Assembly (NCBI GenBank): GCA_030374805.1
Contig: JARGSG010000251.1
Span: forward strand, 62,001 to 126,000
Length of the DNA: 64,000 nucleotides
Source of the DNA: Gracilaria gracilis
Taxonomy: Eukaryota > Rhodophyta > Florideophyceae > Gracilariales > Gracilariaceae
Direction: 5' to 3'
Shown in pieces: positions 32,001-40,079 of the stretch. Below the pieces are notes generated by a model. It was not told where the DNA came from and searched no databases. It worked only from the letters and a program-made list of their open reading frames with translations. How positions within the stretch are numbered: the first letter of the stretch is position 1; each line of letters starts with the position of its first letter. Both the position numbers and the translations under genes were made by a program.

Positions 32001-33149
32001 TAGCATTCAGTACCACTAGTACCAAGCTAGCTTCTGGATCTTGTGATAACCAAGTGCAACTGTGGAATGTGAAAGACAGGCTGGCGGTGTGTGCACCGCT
32101 AGTTGGGCACACTAGCAGCGTTTCGTGCTTAGCATTCAGCCCTTGCGATACTTATTTGGCTTCCGGATCGTGGGACACAAATGTACGGGTATGGAGCGTC
32201 AAAAATGGGCACCAGGCATTCGAGCCCCTGGTTGGGCACGATTCCAGTGTTTCACATGTGAAGTTTAGTGCAAACGGTACGTGTTTGGAGTCTGCTTCGG
32301 TAGACAAAACCGTACTGCTGTGGCGCTTTAGTGATGAGAAGAAAGCGCAGGCCAGGCCGTTCGATAAACACGAGGGGTGCGTGCGGTGCGTGGAATTTAA
32401 CGAGAGCGGAACAGCGATAGCTTCCGGTTCCTCTGACACCGCTGTGAGAGTATGGAATGTCAGGGATGGTACTTCACTTTGTGAGCCTCTTGGGGAACAC
32501 ACTGAAGTCGTGTTGCACGTTACATTCAGCCCTGAGAACGATGAGTTGGTTTCGTGCTCAGCTGATAAGACTGCGAAACGGTGGTCGAAGAAAACTGCGT
32601 CGGGGAAACAAACTAGGGTGGCATACATGTTGCGCCATACTCTTCGGCACCGTGGTGATGTAAATTTTGCAGAGTTCGACCACGATGGTAATTTGTTGAC
32701 TAGCTCGGAAAGTGAATCGGGGTCTAGGGACAGAGAGTTGTGGCGTGGGGGAACCAAAAAATCAAGGGAAACTATACAGAAGGGGGGAAGAGATGGACAA
32801 GCGCCGTTATGGAGCTTGACGCAGCTGAAGAAAGAAATGGAGCGGGAGCTGGAGCTGGAGCCGGTGCCGGAGCTAGTGGTGCCGGAGCTGGCGCCGGAGC
32901 CGGTGCCGGAGCTGGCGCCGGAGCCGGTGCCGGAGCTGGTGCCGGAGCTGGAGCCGGTGCCGGAGCTGGCGCCGGAGCCGGTGCCGGAGCTGGTGCCGGA
33001 GCAGGCGCAGGAGCAGGCGCAGGCGCAGGCGCAGGCGCAGGCGCAGGCGCAGGCGCTGCCGCTGGCGCAGGCGCAGGCGCAGGCGCAGGCGCAGGCGCAG
33101 GCGCAGGCGCAGGCGCAGGCGCAGGCGCTGCCGCTGGCGCTGCCGCTGG

Positions 33150-33194
<45 letters not shown>

Positions 33195-33225
33195 AGGCGC
33201 AGGCGCTGGCGCTGGCGCAGGCGCA

Positions 33226-33266
<41 letters not shown>

Positions 33267-33820
33267 GGGTGCTGGCGCGGGTGCTGGCGCGGGCGCGGGC
33301 GCGGGTGCTGGCGCGGGCGCGGGCGCGGGTGCTGGCGCGGGCGCTGCGCCTGCGCCGCATGCTGGCGCAGGTGCTGGCGCACATGCTGGCGCACGTGCTG
33401 GTGCTGGCGCAGGCGCAGGCGCGGGTGCTGGCGCAGGCGCAGGCGCAGGTGCTGGCGCAGGTGCTGGCGGAGGTGCTGGCGCGGGCGCAGGCGCAGGCGC
33501 AGGCGCCGGCGCGGTCGCGGGCGCCGGGGCGGCCGCAGGTGCTGGCGCAGGATCTGGCGGAGGATCTGGCGGAGGCGCAGGCGCTGGCGCTGCTGGCCTC
33601 GAAGTCGGAACTGGAAGGGGCCAACGTTGGAATGCGTGTGCTTGGCGATGAGGTATGGTTTGACGGCTCTGTATTGGCAACGCTCTCAAACTTTCGTGCA
33701 ACATGTCACACTGCACACAAGAGCGCAAGTACAATTGCGTTTGGAACGTTTGATGGAAAGGTGGTTTTGTGCAAACTGATGCACGGCAGAGAGGAAGATG
33801 ATGAAGATGATGGACGTTGA
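29081..33820 (+). CDS. APAF1/NLR-like NB-ARC ATPase with WD40 repeats and a C-terminal low-complexity array
   Basis: A 1,579-aa single-exon STAND-type ATPase, expected to act as a cytosolic switch that oligomerises on sensing a signal. Residues 1-100 are helical with a hydrophobic start. A tandem 18-residue duplication (SQSATDTEH ends) lies near 88-122. The NB-ARC part has Walker A GPRGMGKT (240-247), Walker B VLFVVDN (about 326), an LVFSC sensor strand, and [12 protein letters not shown] as the GLPL-like motif. A winged-helix part ends in the MHD-like [12 protein letters not shown]40 repeats run from about 925 to 1225, with six good units ([24 protein letters not shown] and others) and one degenerate unit. 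Residues about 1255-1506 are low-complexity PEL, AQ, LAQ and RAR units. A last WD-like strand set ([13 protein letters not shown]) follows and the end is acidic. The order is that of animal APAF1; what it senses is unknown. Confidence 0.85.
29342..29446 (+). repeat. 54-bp tandem duplication inside the NB-ARC-WD40 gene
   Basis: Two nearly identical units begin GTGCAGTCA at 29342 and 29396; they differ at very few positions (for example AAACAA against AGACAA). The period keeps the frame and duplicates an 18-residue linker before the ATPase domain. The near identity indicates a recent event. Confidence 0.9.
32843..33597 (+). repeat. Hexanucleotide/GC-rich repeat array in coding sequence
   Basis: The first part (to about 33000) is built of GGAGCTGGCGCCGGAGCCG-type units. 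The second part is mainly GCAGGC hexamers with GCTGGC, GCGGGC and GGTGCT variants. In the gene's frame it reads PEL/EPVPEL, then AQ, LAQ, RAR and VLA repeats. The other forward frame reads Gly-Ala, and the antisense frames read Ala-Pro or Ala-Cys, all without stops. Bases A and T are rare and there is almost no T in long stretches. The array lies inside the C-terminal WD40 region. Confidence 0.95.
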
Positions 33821-33922
33821 GAGAGAGGGTGCGCGGAGGGAAGGTGCGCGCGTCGTGCTTGTCGCTGCATCTGAGCTTCGGCGCGCAAACCATTTGCAGC
33901 CACGTGCATGCTGCACTGCCAT

Positions 33923-33984
33923 TGGTTGTTTATGTTGTTTGCTCAACGCGTACTGGTTGTTTATGTTGTTTGCTTCACGCGCAT
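33923..33984 (+). repeat. 31-bp direct repeat
   Basis: TGGTTGTTTATGTTGTTTGC starts at 33923 and again at 33954. It lies between the NB-ARC-WD40 stop and the transketolase pseudogene and has no evident function. Confidence 0.85.
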
Positions 33985-34009
33985 TGCAAAAATCCAAATG
34001 CGATACCAC

Positions 34010-35180
34010 GTGTACAGTTCACTACCATGCCACCCGTGAAGCTCTTGCATGGAAGTACCAACCGTTCGAGGTTGCGCACAACGTGATGGATCACTACCGT
34101 GAGACGGTGGCTGACGGTGCCGCCTGCGAGGCGGCGTGGAACGACACCTTTGCCGCGTACAAGGCCAAGTATCCAGAACTGGCCGCTCAATTCGACAAGT
34201 TCGTCATCAACAAAGAGCTGCCGCCTGAGGTCGAACAGGCTCTGGTCGATGTCGCCATGGAGACACCTGCGAAGCCCACTCGTCAGCTCTCGCACATTAT
34301 GCTCAACACTATTGCGCCGATTTACCCGCCGTTCATCGGTGGATCGGCTGATCTTGCTGGCTCTAATCTCACCATCATGAAGCGCTTTGGCGACTTGGCG
34401 ACTTCCAGAAGGCTAGGCTTGAGGGTCGCAACCATCACTTTGGTGTGCGTGAACACGGTATTGTTGCCATTGCCAACAGTATCTCGCTGGCTGGCTGGCT
34501 ATGGTCTCAGGCCGTACACTTCTACTTTCCTCGTGTTTACTGATTACGCTCGTGGTGCCATGCGTCTGTCGTCGCTTGCACGTACTGGTGTGATCAATGT
34601 GACCACTCATGACTCTGTGTTCCTTGGAGAGGATGGTCCTACACATCAGCCCATCGAGCATTTGGCTTCGTTCAGAGCCATGCCCAACCACTACATGTAC
34701 CGACCGGCTGACCCGATCGAGACGGCTGTGGCATACTCTGTTACTCTGCAGAGCACCAAGACGCCCACTACCATGGCGTACACGCGACAGAAGACTTGCA
34801 TTCTGGAGGGTGGCTCTTTCGAGGGCGCCAAGAAGGGTATGTACGTGCTCAGCGATGACTCGGACAACGGCATCCCAGACATGATTCTGATTGGAACTGG
34901 GTCTGAGACTGAGCTGGCACAAGAGGCAGCCAAGCAATTGAGAGAGAGTGGAAAGACTGTGCGCGTTGTTTCTGCGCCTTGCGTGGATATCTTTGAGGAA
35001 CAGAGTGTGAGTCGTACAAGGACAGCGTTCTGCCAGCGATTGTGCCCAAGTCAAAGAGACTGGTAGTGGAGGCTGCTGCAAGCTATGTATGGTCAAAGTA
35101 CGCAGAAAACTTTGTGTGCATATCAAAGAGTTTGTCTACATATGTGAGGCGACTTGGAACTGCTTGCTTGTTTGAACCTG
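34010..35180 (+). pseudogene. Truncated transketolase pseudogene
   Basis: From REALAWKYQPFEV (about 34040) on, the DNA encodes the C-terminal half of a transketolase. Recognisable parts are PFIGGSADLAGSNLT, then LAGYGLRPYTSTFLVFTDY, THDSVFLGEDGPTHQPIEHL, YMYRPADPIET and ILIGTGSETELAQEAAKQL. The thiamine-diphosphate-binding N-terminal half is absent. Between about 34395 and 34490 the reading changes frame (the HHFGVREHG segment lies in another frame), and it changes again near 35010, where ESYKDSVLPA continues out of frame. No start codon fits. It is thus a dead partial copy of a host pentose-phosphate-pathway gene, and the functional gene must lie elsewhere. The close match to transketolase suggests it is fairly young. 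Confidence 0.88.
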
Positions 35181-35801
35181 GTGGTAAAAGTTGTGATGCC
35201 GTCGTCGGGAGATAGGGAGCCCTCCTACCTTCGGGTAGATATTTGATTTCCAGCGGTGCCTAGCATGCACTGTATCTTTCTCGTGCTTTGAATTGCATCC
35301 CTACAGGCAAGCGATAAAACCACACAAGCAAGGGGTTAACGCTACTCCCCTTTGCCCAGAAGCGTTTTCCGGAAAGCACTGCTCGTACTGTAGAAGTGAT
35401 TAACGGTGCAATCGGTTGCAAATGAACTTGATTGGATTGTGCTCTTTGATAGCTTGTCTTCTAGCTGCAAATGCGTCTTTTTCGAGCTATCAGCATTCAT
35501 CATACCAGAATGAGGCATATGTACAGTACAGTATTGGCACCTGCCCTTTCATGGTATGTAGCGCCAAGAGGGCTAGCGTTCCTACCCTTGGTAATCTTAC
35601 CCAAACTTGTATTGCGAGATTATTCTCATTTTGCCGAATCCACCTTGAAGCTTCCAGCTGCACTGCCAATCGCGTGCCCTGGTAATACAGTATGATAGAT
35701 AATCGTTTTCTCAGACTCTTAAAAGCCGTATTGGTGTGATTCCGGTACCCTTGCAAATTGGTTCCTTTAAGGGCTACACGTTCTGGTAAGCATCAAACAA
35801 G
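35181..35801. other. Spacer with one doubtful short frame
   Basis: A frame from ATG 35422 would give 87 residues starting with a signal-peptide-like MNLIGLCSLIACLLAANASF. The rest has no recognisable features, so I do not call it a gene. It could be a first exon or a gene fragment. Confidence 0.3.
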
Positions 35802-37373
35802 TTAAAACTTGAGCACGTGCGTGCTCCCAGAGATGCCCACCTTGCCAACCATCCGACCATTCCACATTACTTTCGCCCCGGCCAGTCCGCCCTCAACCAA
35901 CTCATTCCCCTCCAGAATAATCTCCTTCACAGAATATCCTTTTCTAAATCGGGCTGTCCAATAATGAAACTCGCCAACTTGAGTCATACTGCACAGCCCG
36001 TCTTCCAAAGCGTTCTCGGCCGGTCCCTCCCCTTCAGAACTCTGTGTGGTAGAAACCGACTCAAGGAACTTGTTGTCGCCGTATTTGGCCTTCACATCGC
36101 ACAAAGAAAGCACCCTGTTGCTTCCGTTCAACTCGATCTTCAGCTCATCAAACTCTGGGATGACGAATCGAGCCACATCAGCACCAGTCGTAGAACAAGA
36201 TGAGCCAGAAGAAGTGTCGTAAACGTCGACTGTGATGCCACTACCTCCGGCATCGAACTTGGCAGCAATCAAACGTTGATACGATGTAGAACCCGCATAG
36301 TAGACCGGTACAGTACGAGGGTTTGTTGCTCCGTACTGCACATTCTTGAAGAGACCCCATTGATCATGATCGTGCCCAGCTAGAATAGCGACCACAGGAG
36401 CAGCTTCAATCGCAGTATCAAGTCCGCGATTGTTGATAAACTTCTCAAGTCCTCTCCACGTATGAGGCACGAGAATGATCGACTTTCCATCATTCGTTGC
36501 AGATATCAACTCGGCTCGCAGATAATCCTCAACGTTTGTCACGTCATAGTACTCCTCGAATGTAGGGCCGGGAGCGGAAAAGTAGTCTCGATATCTGCCT
36601 GTGGGCAAGCCAGTGGACCAATGCAACACAATGAATACATATTGATTAATCTCGAACGAGTAACTGAAGCTTCCTTGATTATGTACCTCGTCTTGTGACC
36701 TTGTCGAATGATGGTTGAATATCGTTGGGGACACTTGCCAGTCGATGCTACGAATCTTGAAACCCGACGAAGTCAGTGTATCAATTGACGAGGCAAGGAA
36801 GTCGATCATACGCTTTCGCTCCGGCTCAGCTGGGATGGTGTTTGCATAGTCATGGTTTCCAAGACCAACAATCATCGGAATGCCCAGATTGCTGACGGGT
36901 TGGTGAAAGTAGGTGATAACATCATCCAATTCTTCCTGGGTTCCACCGTTCGTGATGTCTCCATTGTTGAAGATGGCCTTGACGTCTCTGTCCGGAGCAT
37001 TCACAAGAGTTGTGATGCAGTCAACTTGGTTCTCGGTGGCGGTGATGAGAACGCTTTCACGCCTTCTTGGGCGAACACCGGTGAAGATGCAGTCGCCAAG
37101 TGGCTCATTCTTACAATTGGTGAAGTACAGTTGCACGTCGGTTGCCATGACAATGTCGAACGATGTAGAGCCTGAGCCGGCCGCCCCCTCGGAGATGGGA
37201 TACCGAGAATAGGTGATGGGCTCACATTCCAAGGCACTGTTACAAAATGTGGAAGTGTCAGCACAGTCGGCGCTCGCACAGGAGCTGCCGGTCAAACGGG
37301 CTGTTGGTGCTGCATGTGAAAGACAAAAAGCGGTGATGAAGAACGGGACGAACAAGAGCTTGATTTTGGACAT
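35802..37373 (-). CDS. Secreted calcineurin-like metallophosphoesterase
   Basis: A 523-aa protein with a signal peptide (MSKIKLLFVPFFITAFCLSH) and a cysteine-rich stretch at 30-50, so it is probably extracellular or wall-bound. A metallophosphoesterase domain of about 330 residues follows. Motif II is NGDITNGG (137-144), motif III is GLGNHDY (170-176), one histidine motif is VPHTW and the last is AGHDHDQWG. The first motif reads MATDVQ (D79, Q81) where the family usually has DxH, so one metal ligand may be changed. A beta-rich C-terminal part of about 120 residues follows. The reaction is presumably phosphate-ester hydrolysis outside the cell; the substrate is unknown. A TATA box lies 88 bp before the ATG. 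Confidence 0.87.
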   Translation of the reverse strand: MSKIKLLFVPFFITAFCLSHAAPTARLTGSSCASADCADTSTFCNSALECEPITYSRYPISEGAAGSGSTSFDIVMATDVQLYFTNCKNEPLGDCIFTGVRPRRRESVLITATENQVDCITTLVNAPDRDVKAIFNNGDITNGGTQEELDDVITYFHQPVSNLGIPMIVGLGNHDYANTIPAEPERKRMIDFLASSIDTLTSSGFKIRSIDWQVSPTIFNHHSTRSQDEVHNQGSFSYSFEINQYVFIVLHWSTGLPTGRYRDYFSAPGPTFEEYYDVTNVEDYLRAELISATNDGKSIILVPHTWRGLEKFINNRGLDTAIEAAPVVAILAGHDHDQWGLFKNVQYGATNPRTVPVYYAGSTSYQRLIAAKFDAGGSGITVDVYDTSSGSSCSTTGADVARFVIPEFDELKIELNGSNRVLSLCDVKAKYGDNKFLESVSTTQSSEGEGPAENALEDGLCSMTQVGEFHYWTARFRKGYSVKEIILEGNELVEGGLAGAKVMWNGRMVGKVGISGSTHVLKF

Positions 37374-37460
37374 GTTCAGTGGGGTATAGTAAATCAGGCT
37401 GCGTGTGCCGTGGTGTGTGGGATGGTGAACGGATTGAGGAGATGGTAGGAGAAGTGTTCA

Positions 37461-37468
37461 CTTTTATA
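37461..37468 (-). promoter_or_regulatory. TATA box, metallophosphoesterase
   Basis: The minus strand reads TATAAAAG (plus CTTTTATA), 88 bp before the ATG at 37373, predicting a leader of about 60 bases. Confidence 0.6.
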
Positions 37469-37976
37469 CCATGGCAGGTTTGATGATATAGATAGGCTGC
37501 AGGGCCGAATCGGGGTGACGAATAGAAATCAGTTAAAGGTCCTCAGAATAATGATGACGCTAACGGCAGACAAATGCAGCGCTGAAATAATGAACTGGTG
37601 ATTGTGGTACGAGGAGGGGCGTGGACGATGTGTATTTCTAGGGTATTGACGTACACATGTTGGGTATAAGCTGGATAAAACGTTAAAGCTACCCGTAGTT
37701 GCGAGAGAGGGGGGGCGGAATGCAATGCTAACTGTGGGCTGAGGGCGTGGGGTAGATATACCAAGGCGGAATGGCGCAATGGTGATGATGGGCCGAGCAA
37801 TGATCGAAAACGAGAGGCGAGAGGGAAAAGTTTTTAATATGGTGTGGTGGACATGATGTGGGCATACAATTGCTGGCAGCGTCTTTGCAGCTGTCGGGGT
37901 ATTGCGTTGAGGTTGCAGGGTTGTTTTCTCTCAGCCCGACATGGAAAATAGATATCTACCGTGTATCTACCAACGG
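37469..37976. other. Spacer between the metallophosphoesterase gene and the pogo-like element
   Basis: About 500 bp with no gene. The flank of the transposon, TATCTACCAACGGTA, resembles part of the inverted-repeat element near 21820-21835 (TATCTATACCAACGGTA), so a related small repeat may lie here. Confidence 0.4.
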
Positions 37977-37978
37977 TA

Positions 37979-38001
37979 CACCCAGTAACTGCAAATAGTG
38001 T
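37979..38001 (+). repeat. Left terminal inverted repeat of the pogo-like element
   Basis: CACCCAGTAACTG begins the repeat, and the AAATAGTGT that ends it is also the start of the subterminal palindrome. It is an exact inverse of 40055-40077. Confidence 0.96.
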
Positions 38002-38168
38002 CACTGACACTATTTGACGAAGCAATTTTTGAACACAAGAAACATGAAATAGTGTGGGTTACACTAATACTTGTATGACATTAATTGAGGTTCATACCAA
38101 ATTAGTGTAACCAACACTATTTGTTTACGACGTAATTAGTGTGGGTGACGGTTCCATTATTTCAAGTT

Positions 38169-39356
38169 TCATTCTACAACTGCTTGGCCATCAAAGTGAC
38201 TTCGGTGCTTGGTGATGATCTCCTGAAGACGTGGAAAGAGTTGACGCTCCTCCCAGAGGCCGTTGAGATTCAACGATAGTCCAGTGCGAATCATGGCCTT
38301 GCGCGCGTAGGTCAATCCGTCTCCGTCTCGCTGGCGATTTACGTCTTGCACCGCCAATGCAGCCAACCGCAAGAAGTAACCCTTACCCGGATTCAGCACT
38401 TTTCCAGAGTTTGACCATGCCTGCTGTTTGACCTTCTCCATTTTATATTTTTCCCAGCGTGCGTTCCAAGCACTCTTTATCTTCTGGATGATAAAAGAAT
38501 CTGCTGGTTGGACAAGATCAGTGCAATTCGGAGGAAAATAGCGAATCTCTGTGTTAATGCCCTGCGCAGCGGCTTCCAGTCCTGGTGTTGAATTGTGACC
38601 GCTGCAGTTGTCTACGAAGAGCACTCTCCGTCTTTGGTTTGGAAGGGGCCCAATGACTTTTCTCTCGTTTAGCCACTGTGGCATAACAATTGTGTCCATC
38701 CAACCCTTAGGCCCTGTCCGGTACGAAACATTAGTCACACTGTCTGGAACTCCTCTTATCGGATACGATCGGTTTTTGTTTTGAAAGACCATGAACACTG
38801 GCTCAATGCGTGCTTGGGCTCCTCCACTTATTCGTACGACCATCGTCATTCCCTTTCCGCCTGAAACTACATCGGAATATTTAACTTCTTTCTCCCCACA
38901 GAACCCAAGCGTCCGCCCGTTGTCCATGTTGATAAGAAAGTGCGTTTCGTCGGCGTTTTCAACATCACAATCATCCGAGACACTTTTTGGAAATGCTCTT
39001 GCCACTTGACCAAGGTGAAATGCGACGGTTTTCTCGATGTAGGACTGCTTCTCTGGAGATAAAAGATGTTTCCCCGTACGTGCTTGGCTAACAACGCGAT
39101 ATCGATCAGTGAAAGATTGTATCCAACGGCGGTTGATACACTGAGAAATTACCTTATTCGTTGCGCTGTCTATCAAAAATTTGTGATAGCTTGGCTTCGT
39201 CGAGTCACAGATGAGCTTCAAAGCCATGAAATGGAGAGTTTTCCAATTGAATTTGACCCCCAACTTCCTAAGTCGATGAAATTCATCAACCATATCTAAC
39301 TGTAACTCTCTAACCCACACTTTGGTCTTTCGTCCACGTCCTGATCTTGCCTTCAT
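38169..39356 (-). CDS. pogo-like DDE transposase, catalytic part
   Basis: 395 residues from the ATG at 39356. An N-terminal helical DNA-binding region (about 1-110, including KTLHFMALKLI and CINRRWIQSFTDRY, a CENP-B/Tc5-like helix-turn-helix) is followed by the DDE_1 catalytic domain. The three acidic positions are seen in NADETHFLIN, LFVDNCSGHNS and LVQPADSFIIQKIKSAW. The wording QPxD with a following helix is typical of pogo/Tigger/Fot1-type enzymes. The start lies two bases after the stop of the upstream frame. The catalytic domain looks complete. Confidence 0.92.
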   Translation of the reverse strand: MKARSGRGRKTKVWVRELQLDMVDEFHRLRKLGVKFNWKTLHFMALKLICDSTKPSYHKFLIDSATNKVISQCINRRWIQSFTDRYRVVSQARTGKHLLSPEKQSYIEKTVAFHLGQVARAFPKSVSDDCDVENADETHFLINMDNGRTLGFCGEKEVKYSDVVSGGKGMTMVVRISGGAQARIEPVFMVFQNKNRSYPIRGVPDSVTNVSYRTGPKGWMDTIVMPQWLNERKVIGPLPNQRRRVLFVDNCSGHNSTPGLEAAAQGINTEIRYFPPNCTDLVQPADSFIIQKIKSAWNARWEKYKMEKVKQQAWSNSGKVLNPGKGYFLRLAALAVQDVNRQRDGDGLTYARKAMIRTGLSLNLNGLWEERQLFPRLQEIITKHRSHFDGQAVVE

Positions 39357-39358
39357 GT

Positions 39359-39835
39359 TCACACGCTTATTCCATTGAAATTGCAACGCGTGATTGCTGT
39401 ACCCGAACCTTTTGTTTTTGAGTCTCCTTGGTCATCAACATATTGTGCACGAGCGTTCCAAATACGAGTCGCCTTCTGTAGATTTGCGTTCGTACTGCTA
39501 CGAAAGAAGTGAGGAAACTGGGATACTGTCTTTGATGCAATATTTTTTGTGCCATGAGAACTTGAATGTATCGTCATCCATGATGCGATTTTGGGGCGAT
39601 CAGCAATTGTTAGCATGTTCTGTGCTGTTCGGGAGGTCTTGGGTTTTGTTGGACCTGCATTTTCTGTGCTTTTGCTGTTCAATACAACTTGTTGGTTGTC
39701 GGATGGTGTTGGAGATGGTGTGGCTTGTGCATGGGCGGCAGGTGGGCATGCGGACGCCAGAATCTGATTGGCTGTGTTTCCAGCTGCGCGCTGGAATGCA
39801 GCAACGATGGGAGAGCCCGAGAGAGGGACTGTCAT
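39359..39835 (-). CDS. Upstream open frame of the pogo-like element
   Basis: 158 residues from ATG 39835. The first ~80 are Pro-, Ala-, Thr- and Ser-rich; the last ~75 are basic and helical (IASWMTIHSS, FPHFFRSSTNANLQKATRIW), like the N-terminal DNA-binding part missing from the transposase frame. The stop TGA is followed by AC and then the transposase ATG, in another frame. This may be one protein split by a frameshift or an unspliced intron, or two separate proteins. No other function is suggested. Confidence 0.55.
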   Translation of the reverse strand: MTVPLSGSPIVAAFQRAAGNTANQILASACPPAAHAQATPSPTPSDNQQVVLNSKSTENAGPTKPKTSRTAQNMLTIADRPKIASWMTIHSSSHGTKNIASKTVSQFPHFFRSSTNANLQKATRIWNARAQYVDDQGDSKTKGSGTAITRCNFNGISV

Positions 39836-40054
39836 GAAGTGAGGCAATGCTGATGGTGAGAGATGTTGTTCCTGATCGAAGATGTTGAGAGGTGGAGAGG
39901 TTTTGTTTCAAACAGAACTGTCGTCAAGTTGCTTTCCCGCGCAAAATTTCACTGCTACCCACACTAATTTAGTCTACGGAACGATTCCTTGGTACCATTA
40001 ATAGTGTGGGTCACTTACACCCACACTATTTTTGTTATGACACTATAAACACAC

Positions 40055-40077
40055 ACACTATTTGCAGTTACTGGGTG
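40055..40077 (-). repeat. Right terminal inverted repeat of the pogo-like element
   Basis: It is the exact inverse of 37979-38001 and ends CAGTTACTGGGTG before the TA duplication. Confidence 0.96.
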
Positions 40078-40079
40078 TA

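Larger units (their letters stand above)
37979..40077 (-). mobile_element. pogo-like (Tc1/mariner superfamily) DNA transposon, complete ends
   Basis: The element is 2,099 bp. Its ends are perfect 23-bp inverted repeats starting CACCCAGTAACTG, flanked on both sides by TA (37977-37978 and 40078-40079), the target duplication expected for this superfamily. Inside are a DDE transposase (38169-39356) and an upstream frame (39359-39835). Subterminal AATAGTGT/ACACTATT motifs, including a 25-bp palindrome at 37992-38016, fill both ends and may bind transposase. The perfect terminal repeats indicate recent insertion. Whether it is autonomous depends on how the two frames are expressed. Confidence 0.93.

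Noticed and set aside
32740-33651. Long Gly-Ala and antisense Ala-Pro/Ala-Cys open frames over the repeat array
   Set aside because: They follow from the hexamer composition, which lacks stops in every frame; the sense frame continues the NB-ARC-WD40 protein.
35422-35685. 87-residue frame with a signal-peptide-like start
   Set aside because: Too short, no domain after the leader and no TATA box or splice partner that I could support.
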